Below the pieces are notes generated by a model. It was not told where the DNA came from, ran no database searches, and saw only the letters and a program-made list of their open reading frames with translations. A program made the position numbers and the translations under genes. This document shows, piece by piece, positions 44,879 through 53,481 of a DNA stretch of 64,000 nt (position 1 is the stretch's first letter; every line of letters starts with the position of its first letter). Source of the stretch: Mycolicibacterium porcinum (GTDB lineage: Bacteria > Actinomycetota > Actinomycetes > Mycobacteriales > Mycobacteriaceae); NCBI GenBank assembly GCA_002086835.1, contig MVIG01000006.1, positions 186,001-250,000 of the forward strand, given 5' to 3'.

Positions 44879-45527
44879 TGAAGCGTCGCAATCGATTCCG
44901 CGACAAACCGATGCAGGACCGGCTGGTGTGGCAGGCGGCGTCGCTGATGCTGACCTATCCGGACGACGGCCATGCCGACCGGCTGCAGTCTGCCGCACGC
45001 CTGCTCGACCACGTCACCGGTGAACCACGGGCGCTGCTCGGCCAGACCGTTGTCGGACTGAGCCTTCGCCCCACCATCGAGCTGCAGCAGGAGTACGTCG
45101 ACACCTTCGACCTGCACAAGCGGTGCACCATGCTGCTGACGTACTGGACGTCGGGGGACACCCGCAACCGCGGCGCGGACATGGTCGAATTCACCCAGAC
45201 CTACCGAGCCGCAGGCGCCGAAATTCCGAAAGGTGAGGCGCCCGACCATGTTCCGGCGGTGCTGGAACTCGCGGCCACCGTCGACCCGGCGGCGGGACGG
45301 CAGCTGCTCGCCAAGTACCGCGTGCCCATCCGTGTGGTGGCACAGGCATTGGCCGAGCGGAAGTCGCCCTACGCGCCCGCCATCGCGGCGGTGGACGCGA
45401 CCCTGCCGGCGCTGGCCGCTGTGGACGACGTATCGCGACTGATGATGGCCGAGCCGCCCCCGGATCGGTGGGACTGCAGCCGTTTCAGCTGACCGTGCCG
45501 CCGCGCCGGGTTCGGGAGGTGCTCTGA
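44878..45527 (+). pseudogene. narJ: narJ, nitrate reductase assembly chaperone, frameshifted near the 3' end
   Basis: From the ATG at 44878 the frame encodes a typical NarJ (WQAASLMLTYPDD, EYVDTFDLHKRCTMLLTYWTSGDTRNRG, KYRVPIRVVAQAL), the chaperone that inserts molybdenum cofactor into NarG. It runs to a stop at 45492, giving an odd end (DRWDCSRFS). Adding one C to the run at 45457-45461 restores the tail VGLQPFQLTVPPRRVREVL, ending at TGA 45525-45527, which overlaps the next ATG. A one-base deletion has therefore replaced the last 20 or so residues. With no NarGHI left the chaperone has no client here. Confidence 0.8.
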
Positions 45528-45632
45528 TGTCCACCGGTCCGGTCTTCATGGCTACCACCGTCAACGACAACACCATGTATGTGGTCCTGGTACGAGCTCG
45601 TCGGATCCCGCCCGCAACGTTGTGGCTGGTGA
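45527..45632 (+). pseudogene. narI remnant (internal and C-terminal scraps)
   Basis: After a GGGAGG ribosome-binding site and an ATG coupled to narJ, the sequence STGPVFMATTVNDNTMYVVL resembles an internal loop and helix start of the cytochrome b subunit NarI. In a different frame it then continues WYELVGSRPQRCGW-stop (45588-45632), resembling an actinobacterial NarI C-terminus. The roughly 240-residue gene is thus reduced to about 35 codons by at least two internal losses. The assignment rests on remembered family patterns and position. Confidence 0.5.
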
Positions 45633-45641
45633 GCGCCTGAA

Positions 45642-45661
45642 CTAGGGACCTTTGACCCTGC
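45642..45661 (+). promoter_or_regulatory. DosR-like box upstream of WS/DGAT gene
   Basis: CTAGGGACCTTTGACCCTGC matches the core of the DosR/DevR dormancy box (GGGACxxxxGxCCC pattern) at 10 of the 11 most conserved positions by eye. It lies 33 bp upstream of the ATG of the wax ester/triacylglycerol synthase gene, a class of gene known to be DosR-controlled in M. tuberculosis. Confidence 0.65.
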
Positions 45662-45694
45662 CAGTGGGTAGGCGGCGGACGGAGGATCAAAGGC

Positions 45695-47080
45695 ATGGAT
45701 CAGCTGACCGCACTCGACGCGGGGTTCCTCGAAGCCGAGGACTCCGACCGCCACGCCAGCTTGGCGATCGGGGCGATCGCTGTGCTCGACGGACCGATGC
45801 CCAGCCCCGACACTGTTTCGGCCGGCCTGACCGAACGCGCGATGACGGTGCCCCGGCTGCGCCAGCTGCTCCACACCCAGCCGCTCGATCTCGGCGCACC
45901 GCAATGGGTGGAGGACACCAACTTCGACGCCGCCCACCACATTCACCACGCCGCGCTGCCACTGCCCGGAGACGATGCGGTGTTGTACCGGTGGGCCGCG
46001 GACATCATGGAACGCCGCCTCGACCGGGACCGGCCGTTGTGGGAGTGCTGGATCGTCGACGGACTCGAAGGCAACCGGTGGGCCATCCTGCTGAAGGTCC
46101 ACCACTGCATCGTCGACGGGATCGCCGCGACCCGGCTCCTGAGTCGGCTCTGTGACGGCGGCGACGTGGTCAGCACGGGCGTTGTGCGTCAAGCTGCCAG
46201 GGGGACAGCTGCTTTCAGCCCGGCCGATTGGCTCGGTGACGCATGGCGCATCTCTACCGGGCTGCCCGTCGCCGCCCTGCGGGCCGTGCGCGGAGCCGTC
46301 GGTATCGTCACCGGTCTGCTGCGCCCGGCGGCTGCCAGCTCGTTGACCGGACCGGTGACGAGCATGCGGCGCTACGCGGCCGGTGAGGTGTCACTGGACG
46401 ACGTAGACACGGTATGCCGGGCGTTCGGCGTGACAGTCAATGACGTTGCCCTGGCAGCGATCACCGACAGCTTCCGCAACACGCTGATCCGCCGGGGCGA
46501 GAAGCCGAGGCGGGACGCGCTGCGCACGCTGGTGCCGGTGTCGATGCGCTCCGACGATGCGCATGACCGTACGGACAACCGGGTATCCGTGATGCTGCCG
46601 TACCTTCCCGTCGACAAGGCCGATCCCGTGCATCAGCTACGCACCGTGCATTCCAGGCTCTCGAGAGCCAAGGCCAGCGGTCAGCGTGAAGCGGGCAACA
46701 TCCTGGTGTCGGCCGCCAACGCGATTCCGTTCCCGCTCACCGCGTGGACCGTGCGGGCACTGACCCGGTTGCCGCAACGCGGCGTCGTCACCGTCGCCAC
46801 GAATGTGCCAGGGCCACGGAAGCGGTTGCGCGTCATGGGCTGCGACGTGGTCAGGCTGCTGCCGATTCCGCCGATTGCGATGCAGCTGCGGACCGGTATC
46901 GCCATCATGAGTTATACCGGCGGCCTGGTCTTCGGCGTCATCGGCGATTACGACTCGACGCCCGACGTCGACGAACTGGCGGAAGGCATCGAGCGTGCCG
47001 TTGCCCGTCTGGTCGACATCAGCGTCGGCCACTGGCGCTCCACCCCGGTGGGAACACTGCAACTCGTACAGGGAGGTTGA
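45695..47080 (+). CDS. wax ester synthase/diacylglycerol acyltransferase (WS/DGAT)
   Basis: This is a 461-residue bifunctional acyltransferase that makes triacylglycerol or wax esters from acyl-CoA. The active-site motif HHxxxDG is present as HHCIVDG (residues about 136-142), and the C-terminal WS/DGAT domain shows NDVALAAITDSFRN and TNVPGPRKRLRVMGCDV. The start MDQLTALDAGFLEAED is typical of the family, which often begins with a sequence like LSPLDAxFLxxE. A DosR-like box precedes it and a PNPOx-fold gene follows 3 bp later. It is probably a hypoxia-induced lipid-storage enzyme. Confidence 0.92.
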   Translation: MDQLTALDAGFLEAEDSDRHASLAIGAIAVLDGPMPSPDTVSAGLTERAMTVPRLRQLLHTQPLDLGAPQWVEDTNFDAAHHIHHAALPLPGDDAVLYRWAADIMERRLDRDRPLWECWIVDGLEGNRWAILLKVHHCIVDGIAATRLLSRLCDGGDVVSTGVVRQAARGTAAFSPADWLGDAWRISTGLPVAALRAVRGAVGIVTGLLRPAAASSLTGPVTSMRRYAAGEVSLDDVDTVCRAFGVTVNDVALAAITDSFRNTLIRRGEKPRRDALRTLVPVSMRSDDAHDRTDNRVSVMLPYLPVDKADPVHQLRTVHSRLSRAKASGQREAGNILVSAANAIPFPLTAWTVRALTRLPQRGVVTVATNVPGPRKRLRVMGCDVVRLLPIPPIAMQLRTGIAIMSYTGGLVFGVIGDYDSTPDVDELAEGIERAVARLVDISVGHWRSTPVGTLQLVQGG

Positions 47081-47083
47081 TCG

Positions 47084-47530
47084 ATGAAGGGACAAGAACT
47101 CGGCGTTCTCACCCGCAGGCAGTGCCTGGATCTGCTGGAGCGGGTGCGTGTCGGCCGCCTGGTGTTCACCGAGGACGCCCTGCCCGCCGTACAGCCGGTC
47201 AACTTCCGGGTGTGGCAGGACGACGTGGTGATCCGGGTAGCCGGCGGACCCAAGCTGACCGCCGCCATCGAGCACCAGGTGGTGGCGTTCCAGGCCGATG
47301 AGCTCGACGCCGATCTACGGACGGGCTGGAGCGTGACCATCGTCGGCCGTGCCGAGCCGATCACCGACGTGGACGAGCAGGTGGAGGTCGCCGGGACGTT
47401 CGTGCAGCCGTGGGCGCAGGGACGGCGCGATCACTTCGTGCGGATCCGCGCGGAGAAGGTCACCGGGCGTGAGCTCCGGGACCATGCGATGCCGCACTAC
47501 GGGTCGGTCAATACCGCAACCGGTCGTTGA
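47084..47530 (+). CDS. PNPOx-fold flavin/F420-binding family protein
   Basis: This is a 148-residue Pyridox_ox_2-type protein: LTRRQCLDLLERVRVGRLVF at the N-terminus, PAVQPVNFRVWQDDVVIR, and the split-barrel core VVAFQADELDADLRTGWSVTIVG. The family binds FMN, F420 or heme. Related genes accompany tgs1 in the DosR regulon (Rv3129-like). It is essentially fused to the WS/DGAT operon, so co-induction is likely. Its catalytic role is unknown. It overlaps the next convergent gene by 23 bp. Confidence 0.85.
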   Translation: MKGQELGVLTRRQCLDLLERVRVGRLVFTEDALPAVQPVNFRVWQDDVVIRVAGGPKLTAAIEHQVVAFQADELDADLRTGWSVTIVGRAEPITDVDEQVEVAGTFVQPWAQGRRDHFVRIRAEKVTGRELRDHAMPHYGSVNTATGR

Positions 47531-47774
47531 CGACCCGCACGGCGTGGCCCGGATGCTGCGTCGCGTACAGCGGATGCAGCAGCATCGGGTGGCGGCAGTG
47601 CGCGCAGGAGGCCTGCGGCTGGTTCGCCGACGCGAAGGTGAGGTGGTGGCATTCGCTGCACCGGACCATGTAGCAGGCGCCGATCCAGTTGGCCATGCCC
47701 ACGTAGATCGCCACCGTGGTTCCCGCGGCGAGCACCATGATCAAAGCGACCGTGAGCGCTTCGTAAACCGTCAT
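47508..47774 (-). CDS. small membrane protein with zinc-ribbon-like motif
   Basis: This is 88 residues from the ATG at 47774 (MTVYEALTVALIMVLAAG), chosen because GGAGG lies seven bases upstream. One transmembrane helix is followed by two cysteine pairs, CSEC and CAHC, about 20 residues apart, giving a likely cytoplasmic zinc ribbon. The name and function are unknown to me. It converges with the PNPOx-fold gene. Confidence 0.75.
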   Translation of the reverse strand: MTVYEALTVALIMVLAAGTTVAIYVGMANWIGACYMVRCSECHHLTFASANQPQASCAHCRHPMLLHPLYATQHPGHAVRVVNDRLRY

Positions 47775-47836
47775 CCTGGCACCTCCAAGCACGCCCATAG
47801 CAACGTGACGGATACCTAAAACGGTACGCCCGAACG

Positions 47837-48009
47837 TCAGGATTTCCTGGCCCGTTTGAAGACCTTGTCCAGTTCTTTACCGCTCACACCATGGTGTTCG
47901 GCCTTGCGGACCTTGTGCAGAACCAGGGGGCAGCGTTTGCAGCGGGGTTTGCTCTTGCAGCACTTTTTCTTGGGCTTGAGCCCCGCGATTTTTGCGGACT
48001 TCAACGTGA
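47837..48009 (-). CDS. small Lys/Cys-rich protein, about 56 aa
   Basis: This short basic protein (KSAKIAGLKPKKKCCKSKPR, then CKRCPLVLHKVRKAEHHGVS) has cysteines arranged CC-x5-C-x2-C, suggesting metal or nucleic-acid binding. The start is uncertain: a TTG near 48009 is assumed because an upstream ATG at 48070 would overlap the typA start region. It lies head-to-head with typA. I recall similar uncharacterised proteins upstream of typA in mycobacteria, but no function. Confidence 0.65.
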
Positions 48010-48060
48010 CGGGGCTCTCTCGTTTTCGTGATCGACCGGCCAGCCTGCGAGAATGTCGGT

Positions 48061-49962
48061 GTGGATTCACGCCCGAGCTTTCGCAATGTCGCCATCGTCG
48101 CCCACGTCGACCACGGCAAGACGACCCTAGTCGACGCGATGCTGCGACAGTCCGGTGCCTTGACGCACCGCGGCGACGACGCGGTCGAGCGCCTGATGGA
48201 CTCCGGTGACCTTGAGAAGGAAAAGGGCATCACCATCCTGGCCAAGAACACCGCGGTGCACCGGCACCATGCCGACGGCACCATGACGGTGATCAACGTC
48301 ATCGACACCCCCGGTCACGCCGATTTCGGTGGCGAGGTGGAGCGCGGCCTGTCCATGGTCGACGGCGTGGTCCTGCTGGTCGACGCCTCCGAGGGCCCGC
48401 TGCCCCAGACGCGCTTCGTGCTGCGCAAGGCTCTGGCCGCGCACCTTCCGGTGATCCTGGTGGTCAACAAGACCGACCGGCCCGACGCGCGGATCGCCGA
48501 GGTGGTCGAGGAAAGCCACGACCTGCTGCTCGACGTCGCCTCCGACCTTGACGAGGAGGCCCAGGCCGCCGCCGAGAAGGCGCTGGACCTGCCCACGCTG
48601 TACGCGTCGGGCCGGGCCGGTATCGCCTCGACCACGCAGCCCGAAAACGGCCAGAACCCCGACGGGGAGAACCTCGACCCGCTGTTCGACGTGCTGATGG
48701 AGCACATCCCGGCACCCTCGGGTGACCCCGAGGCGCCGCTGCAGGCGCTCGTCACCAACCTCGACGCATCGGCCTTCCTCGGCCGCCTCGCGCTGATCCG
48801 CATCTACAACGGCCGGCTCAAGAAGGGTCAGCAGGTCGCCTGGATGCGTGAGGTCGACGGCGCGCCGGTGATCACCAACGCCAAGATCACCGAGCTGCTG
48901 GCCACCGAGGGCGTCGACCGCAATCCGACCGAGGAAGCTGTCGCCGGCGATATCGTCGCCGTCGCGGGCATCCCGGAGATCATGATCGGCGACACCCTGG
49001 CCGACCCCGAGCACGCGCACGCCCTGCCGCGTATCACGGTCGACGAGCCCGCCATCTCGGTCACCATCGGCACCAACACCTCGCCGCTGGCCGGCCGGGT
49101 GTCCGGGCACAAGCTGACCGCCCGCATGGTCAAGAACCGGCTCGATTCGGAGCTGATCGGCAACGTGTCGATCCGGGTCGTCGACATCGGCCGCCCCGAC
49201 GCCTGGGAGGTGCAGGGCCGTGGTGAGCTGGCGCTGGCCATCCTGGTCGAGCAGATGCGCCGCGAGGGCTTCGAGCTGACCGTCGGCAAGCCGCAGGTGG
49301 TCACCAAGAACATCGACGGCAAGCTGCACGAGCCGTTCGAAGAACTGACCATCGACTGTCCCGAGGAGTTCGTCGGTTCCATCACCCAGCTGATGGCCAA
49401 CCGCAAGGGCCGCATGGAGCAGATGACCAACCATGCCGCCGGGTGGGTGCGCATGGACTTCGTGGTGCCCAGCCGCGGACTGATCGGCTTCCGCACCGAC
49501 TTCCTGACCGAAACCCGTGGCACCGGTATCGCCAACGCGGTGTTCGAGGGCTACCGGCCGTGGGCCGGCGAGATCCGGGCCCGCCACACCGGCTCGTTGG
49601 TTTCGGACCGGTCCGGTTCGATCACCCCGTTCGCGATGATCCAGCTGTCCGACCGTGGCCAGTTCTTCGTCGAGCCGGGCCAGGACACCTACGAGGGCCA
49701 GGTTGTCGGGATCAACCCGCGCGCCGAGGATCTCGACATCAACATCACCCGTGAGAAGAAGCTGACGAACATGCGCTCCTCGACCGCCGACGTCATGGAA
49801 ACCCTTGCGCGGCCTCTGGAATTGGGCTTGGAGCAGGCCATGGAATTCTGCGCCGAGGATGAGTGCGTCGAGGTGACCCCCGAGGTCGTCCGCGTGCGCA
49901 AGGTTGAGCTGACCGCTTCGCTGCGGGCACGGGCGAAGGCCCGGGCCAAGGCGCGCGGATAG
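48061..49962 (+). CDS. typA: translational GTPase TypA/BipA
   Basis: This ribosome-binding GTPase has 633 residues. G1 AHVDHGKTT (residues 14-22), G3 DTPGH (82-86) and G4 NKTD (136-139) are intact. An EF-Tu domain 2, an EF-G-like domain V and the BipA-specific C-terminal region ([20 protein letters not shown]) follow. TypA helps 50S assembly and stress adaptation. The GTG at 48061 ([19 protein letters not shown]) is preferred; an ATG at 48028 would add an atypical extension. The position follows mutT2 and the nar region as in M. tuberculosis. Confidence 0.95.
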   Translation: MDSRPSFRNVAIVAHVDHGKTTLVDAMLRQSGALTHRGDDAVERLMDSGDLEKEKGITILAKNTAVHRHHADGTMTVINVIDTPGHADFGGEVERGLSMVDGVVLLVDASEGPLPQTRFVLRKALAAHLPVILVVNKTDRPDARIAEVVEESHDLLLDVASDLDEEAQAAAEKALDLPTLYASGRAGIASTTQPENGQNPDGENLDPLFDVLMEHIPAPSGDPEAPLQALVTNLDASAFLGRLALIRIYNGRLKKGQQVAWMREVDGAPVITNAKITELLATEGVDRNPTEEAVAGDIVAVAGIPEIMIGDTLADPEHAHALPRITVDEPAISVTIGTNTSPLAGRVSGHKLTARMVKNRLDSELIGNVSIRVVDIGRPDAWEVQGRGELALAILVEQMRREGFELTVGKPQVVTKNIDGKLHEPFEELTIDCPEEFVGSITQLMANRKGRMEQMTNHAAGWVRMDFVVPSRGLIGFRTDFLTETRGTGIANAVFEGYRPWAGEIRARHTGSLVSDRSGSITPFAMIQLSDRGQFFVEPGQDTYEGQVVGINPRAEDLDINITREKKLTNMRSSTADVMETLARPLELGLEQAMEFCAEDECVEVTPEVVRVRKVELTASLRARAKARAKARG

Positions 49963-49989
49963 CTTTTGCTCTGCTCTGCGATCGTCGAA

Positions 49990-50038
49990 TGGCCAGTTAT
50001 GGGACAGCTTTTCAGGTGTAACGTGCGATAACTGGCCA
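49990..50038. terminator. inverted repeat between typA and the convergent secreted-protein gene
   Basis: TGGCCAGTTAT (49990-50000) and ATAACTGGCCA (50028-50038) form a perfect 11-bp stem around a 27-base loop. The position fits a shared terminator, but the long loop and missing T-tract make it weak. Confidence 0.45.
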
Positions 50039-50051
50039 CTCGCGGCTGGGG

Positions 50052-51128
50052 TTATTCGGTCGAGCTCCCTGAGTCAGAGCTCGGCTTGTCGGCCTTCTTG
50101 CCGCTCAGGCCCTGGGCGGCTTTCTTGATGCCGTCAGTGGCTCGCTTGATTCCGGTCCTGAGGCTCTTGGCTGAATCGCGCACGTTGCCGCTGACCGCCG
50201 TTCGTGCGTTGGCGCGGGACTCCTTGGTCGTCGGCCTCACCTTGTTAACGGCGACCGGCGATATCTCTTCCTTTGGTGCAGAGGACGATTCGACTGTCTT
50301 CACCGACGGAGTTTCGGGAGCGGCGGTCAGGGCCGCGGTGGTGTTGTTCTCGACAGCCGGTGCAGTTATCGCTGTGGGGAGGCCGGCGGTGAACGGTTTG
50401 GCCAGCAGGGTGCGTGCGCTCTGGATCGCCGCATAGGCCATGCTCGCATTCGCGACGATCGCGGAGCTGATGTTCGCCAGGCCGTGCTGGACGGCATTGA
50501 CGGCCGACTCGGGGTTGCCAGAGGCGATCGCCGTGCCGACGTCCTGGATGGCGACGACAGTAGTACGCGCGAAGGTGGCGAACGACAGCGCCGGGGTTGT
50601 CACGAGGCCCCACGCGACCTGATAGACGAGCGGCCGGACCAGCGCCTGCATGACCCCCGCGTCGGCGGACAACATGTTCTGCAGCTTCACGACCTGGCTG
50701 AACAACCCGAGGAACGGGCCGATGAATGCGGGGACGACGGCGTCGTACCCGCCGACGAGGTCGCCGACCGCGTAACGTGCCGCAGCTGCCTGCAGGGCCG
50801 GCGGCAGATTGGCAGCCACCTGTGAAGCCGCGGTGCCCAATCCGCTGGCGATCTCGCTGAGCGTTTTGCCGTCGGCGCTTGCCCGAGCCATGATCGCATT
50901 CAGAATCGGTGCAGGAGTTGCTGTCTCGTTCGCGATCATGAGTTGAACCAGGGCGTTGGCCTGGTCGAAGACTGGCGCGAAGACTTCGATCGGGTTGTCC
51001 AGTGCCACCATCTGCACTGCGCGGGTTTGGATTTGGGTTGGGGGTGCGATTGCCGGTGTGGCGGCGATGACGCTGGCGGTGGCCAGCGCGACGCCGGCGG
51101 CGGCACAGGGTCGTAGGGCTAGGTGCAC
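50052..51128 (-). CDS. secreted Lys/Ala-tail paralogue A, function unknown
   Basis: This is 358 residues from the GTG at 51128, which has AAGGAG six bases upstream; a longer frame upstream is non-coding. A signal-peptide-like start (VALATASVIAATPAIAPP) is followed by an Ala-rich helical domain with two GD/GNP-type units (AVGDLVGGYDAVVPAFIG and ASGNPESAVNAVQHGLANIS). A Ser/Thr/Pro linker and a basic tail (GIKRATDGIKKAAQGLSGKK) follow. It is the most divergent of the five similar proteins in this region. It is divergent from lpqW. TCTCAG-type direct repeats lie upstream. Confidence 0.8.
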   Translation of the reverse strand: MHLALRPCAAAGVALATASVIAATPAIAPPTQIQTRAVQMVALDNPIEVFAPVFDQANALVQLMIANETATPAPILNAIMARASADGKTLSEIASGLGTAASQVAANLPPALQAAAARYAVGDLVGGYDAVVPAFIGPFLGLFSQVVKLQNMLSADAGVMQALVRPLVYQVAWGLVTTPALSFATFARTTVVAIQDVGTAIASGNPESAVNAVQHGLANISSAIVANASMAYAAIQSARTLLAKPFTAGLPTAITAPAVENNTTAALTAAPETPSVKTVESSSAPKEEISPVAVNKVRPTTKESRANARTAVSGNVRDSAKSLRTGIKRATDGIKKAAQGLSGKKADKPSSDSGSSTE

Positions 51129-51560
51129 GGTGTTCTCCTTGAATTCATTCGACCGACCGGCGCGAACGTATAAGGAAATCCGCGAAATGACATTCACATT
51201 CTTGGCGACTTTCGAATTATCGATCGACGCCGTCCGGCCGGTACCTATGGCCGCAATGTTTGTGGCAAGGGTGTCTCCTTCCTGATGCGTGATGCCGGTC
51301 ACTCCTGCTGGCGGCGAACGGTATCTGAGAATCATCTGAGATAGATGCAAATATCGTGAACCGGTTCTTGTTTGCCGCAGCCAACTTACGGCGAGGGCCT
51401 ATTACCTACAGTTCAGTTGTGATGTGACTGGCGAGAAGACGTTTGTTGCACCCTGAAAGAGTTGGATCGATTGCTTCCATGTGAGTAGCTGAAGAGCGAC
51501 TCGGCGCGCAGTGCCGGTGCGCGGCGGGGACGGCTTGAGCCTGTCGATACCCTGAGTAGC
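51129..51560. other. divergent intergenic region, paralogue A / lpqW
   Basis: About 430 bp carries the promoters of both genes. Visible signals are direct repeats ATCTGAGA at 51323-51330 and 51334-51341 (11-bp period; TCTCAGAT on the other strand) and a perfect palindrome GAACCGGTTC at 51358-51367. No small ORF with supporting signals was found. Confidence 0.5.
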
Positions 51561-53432
51561 GTGCCGACACCCCTCCGCCGCGCCCGCCTGACGATCGGGG
51601 CGCTCGTTTCGGTGCCGGCGCTCCTGTTCAGCGCCTGTACGGTCAGCCCGCCACCTGCCCCTCAGAGCACCGAGACCACAGAGACGACACCGCCGCCCCC
51701 GGTGAAGGCGACGCAGATCATCATGGCCATCGATTCGATCGGCCCCGGGTTCAACCCGCATCTGCTGTCCGATCAGTCCCCGGTGAATGCGGCGGTGGCA
51801 TCGATGGTGCTGCCGAGTTCATTCCGTCCGGTACCTGACCCGAAGTCTCCGACGGGGTCGACCTGGGAGCTCGATCCGACCTTGCTCGAATCGGCCGAGG
51901 TGACCAGTGAGAACCCCTTCACCGTCACGTACAAGATCCGTCCGGAAGCGCAGTGGACTGACAACGCACCCATCGCCGCCGACGACTACTGGTATCTGTG
52001 GCGCCAAATGGTCAGCCAGCCAGGCGTAGTCGACCCGGCCGGCTATGACCTGATCACCGGGGTGCAGTCGGTGGAGGGCGGCAAGCAGGCGGTGGTGACG
52101 TTCTCGCAGCCTTATCCCGCGTGGCGGGAGCTGTTCAACGACATCCTCCCCGCCCACATCGTCAAGGACATCCCGGGTGGATTCGGGGCCGGTCTGGCCC
52201 GTGCGATGCCCGTCACCGGCGGGCAGTTCCGGGTGGAAAGCATTGACCCGCAACGCGATGAGATCCTGTTGGCCCGCAACGACCGGTACTGGAGCGTGCC
52301 GGCCAAGCCTGATCTGGTGCTGTTCCGGCGAGGTGGCGCACCGGCCGCGCTCGCCGACTCCATCCGCAACGGCGACACTCAGGTGGCCCAGGTGCACGGT
52401 GGCGCAGCCACTTTCGCGCAGCTGAGTGCCATTCCCGATGTCCGCACCGCCCGGATCGTGACGCCGCGGGTGATGCAGTTGACCCTGCGCGGGCAGCAGC
52501 CCACCTTGGAGCAGGCCCAGGTACGCAAGGCGATCCTGGGTCTGATCGATGTCGACCTGCTGGCATCGGTGGGTGCGGGCGACGACAACACCGTCACCTT
52601 GGCGCAGGCCCAGGTGCGCTCTCCGTCGGACCCCGGTTACGTGCCGACCGCGCCCCCGGCGATGTCACGGGAAGCCGCACTGGATCTGCTGCGCGGCGCC
52701 GGCTACCAGATCGAACCGGCCACCGAGCCGCCCGCCCCCGGCGCGCCACCGGCACCCGACAACGGCAGGCAGCGCATCACCAAAGACGGCGCCCCGCTGA
52801 CGTTGGTGCTCGGCGTGGCATCCAACGATCCGACCTCGGTCGCCGTGGCCAACACCGCGGCGGATCAACTGCGCAACGTCGGAATCGATGCGTCGGTGCT
52901 GGCGCTGGATCCCGTTGCGCTCTACGGCGATGCGTTGACGAACAATCGTGTCGACGCCGTCGTCGGCTGGCATCAGGCCGGGGGAGACCTGGCCACCAGC
53001 CTCGCCTCGCGTTACGGCTGCCGCGCGCTGGAAGCGACCGCCGTCTCGACTGCCGTTCCCGGCGTCGCGCCCTCGCCTTCGTCACCGAAGCCGACCACGA
53101 GCGTCGCGCCCCCGCCGGTCACCACACCGACATCGACCCAGCCCATTCCGGCTCCGGATTCGGGCGAGCTGGTCCAGGCGCCGAGCAACATCACCGGAAT
53201 CTGCGACCACAGCATTCAGCCGAGAATCGATGCGGCGCTGGATGGTTCGCAGAACATCGCCGAGGTGATCCAGGCTGTCGAACCCAAGCTGTGGAACATG
53301 TCCACGGTGCTGCCGATCCTGCAGGACACCACGATCGTCGCGGCAGGACCGAGTGTGCAGAATGTCAGCCTGACCGGCGCTGTGCCCGTCGGCATCGTCG
53401 GCGATGCGGGCAGCTGGGCCAAGGGGCGGTAG
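51561..53432 (+). CDS. lpqW: lipoprotein LpqW
   Basis: This is a 623-residue lipoprotein (signal peptide ending LLFSACTV, lipobox cysteine near residue 26) with a fold related to family 5 (SBP_bac_5) substrate-binding proteins. Blocks include [40 protein letters not shown] and [18 protein letters not shown]. LpqW of mycobacteria controls the branch point between PIM and lipomannan/LAM synthesis and acts with PimE; loss of PimE can suppress lpqW mutants. Finding pimE in the same 10 kb strengthens the link. A Pro/Thr-rich insert (about 500-535) lies before the C-terminal region. Confidence 0.95.
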   Translation: MPTPLRRARLTIGALVSVPALLFSACTVSPPPAPQSTETTETTPPPPVKATQIIMAIDSIGPGFNPHLLSDQSPVNAAVASMVLPSSFRPVPDPKSPTGSTWELDPTLLESAEVTSENPFTVTYKIRPEAQWTDNAPIAADDYWYLWRQMVSQPGVVDPAGYDLITGVQSVEGGKQAVVTFSQPYPAWRELFNDILPAHIVKDIPGGFGAGLARAMPVTGGQFRVESIDPQRDEILLARNDRYWSVPAKPDLVLFRRGGAPAALADSIRNGDTQVAQVHGGAATFAQLSAIPDVRTARIVTPRVMQLTLRGQQPTLEQAQVRKAILGLIDVDLLASVGAGDDNTVTLAQAQVRSPSDPGYVPTAPPAMSREAALDLLRGAGYQIEPATEPPAPGAPPAPDNGRQRITKDGAPLTLVLGVASNDPTSVAVANTAADQLRNVGIDASVLALDPVALYGDALTNNRVDAVVGWHQAGGDLATSLASRYGCRALEATAVSTAVPGVAPSPSSPKPTTSVAPPPVTTPTSTQPIPAPDSGELVQAPSNITGICDHSIQPRIDAALDGSQNIAEVIQAVEPKLWNMSTVLPILQDTTIVAAGPSVQNVSLTGAVPVGIVGDAGSWAKGR

Positions 53433-53438
53433 CACAAC

Positions 53439-53468
53439 AGTGGGCCCCCTCGTCCGAGGAGGCCCACT
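53439..53468. terminator. terminator between lpqW and paralogue B
   Basis: Arms AGTGGGCCCCCTCG and CGAGGAGGCCCACT (14 bp, one mismatch) form a tight hairpin with a two-base loop between convergent genes. Confidence 0.8.
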
Positions 53469-53481
53469 GAGTCGCGGTGGA

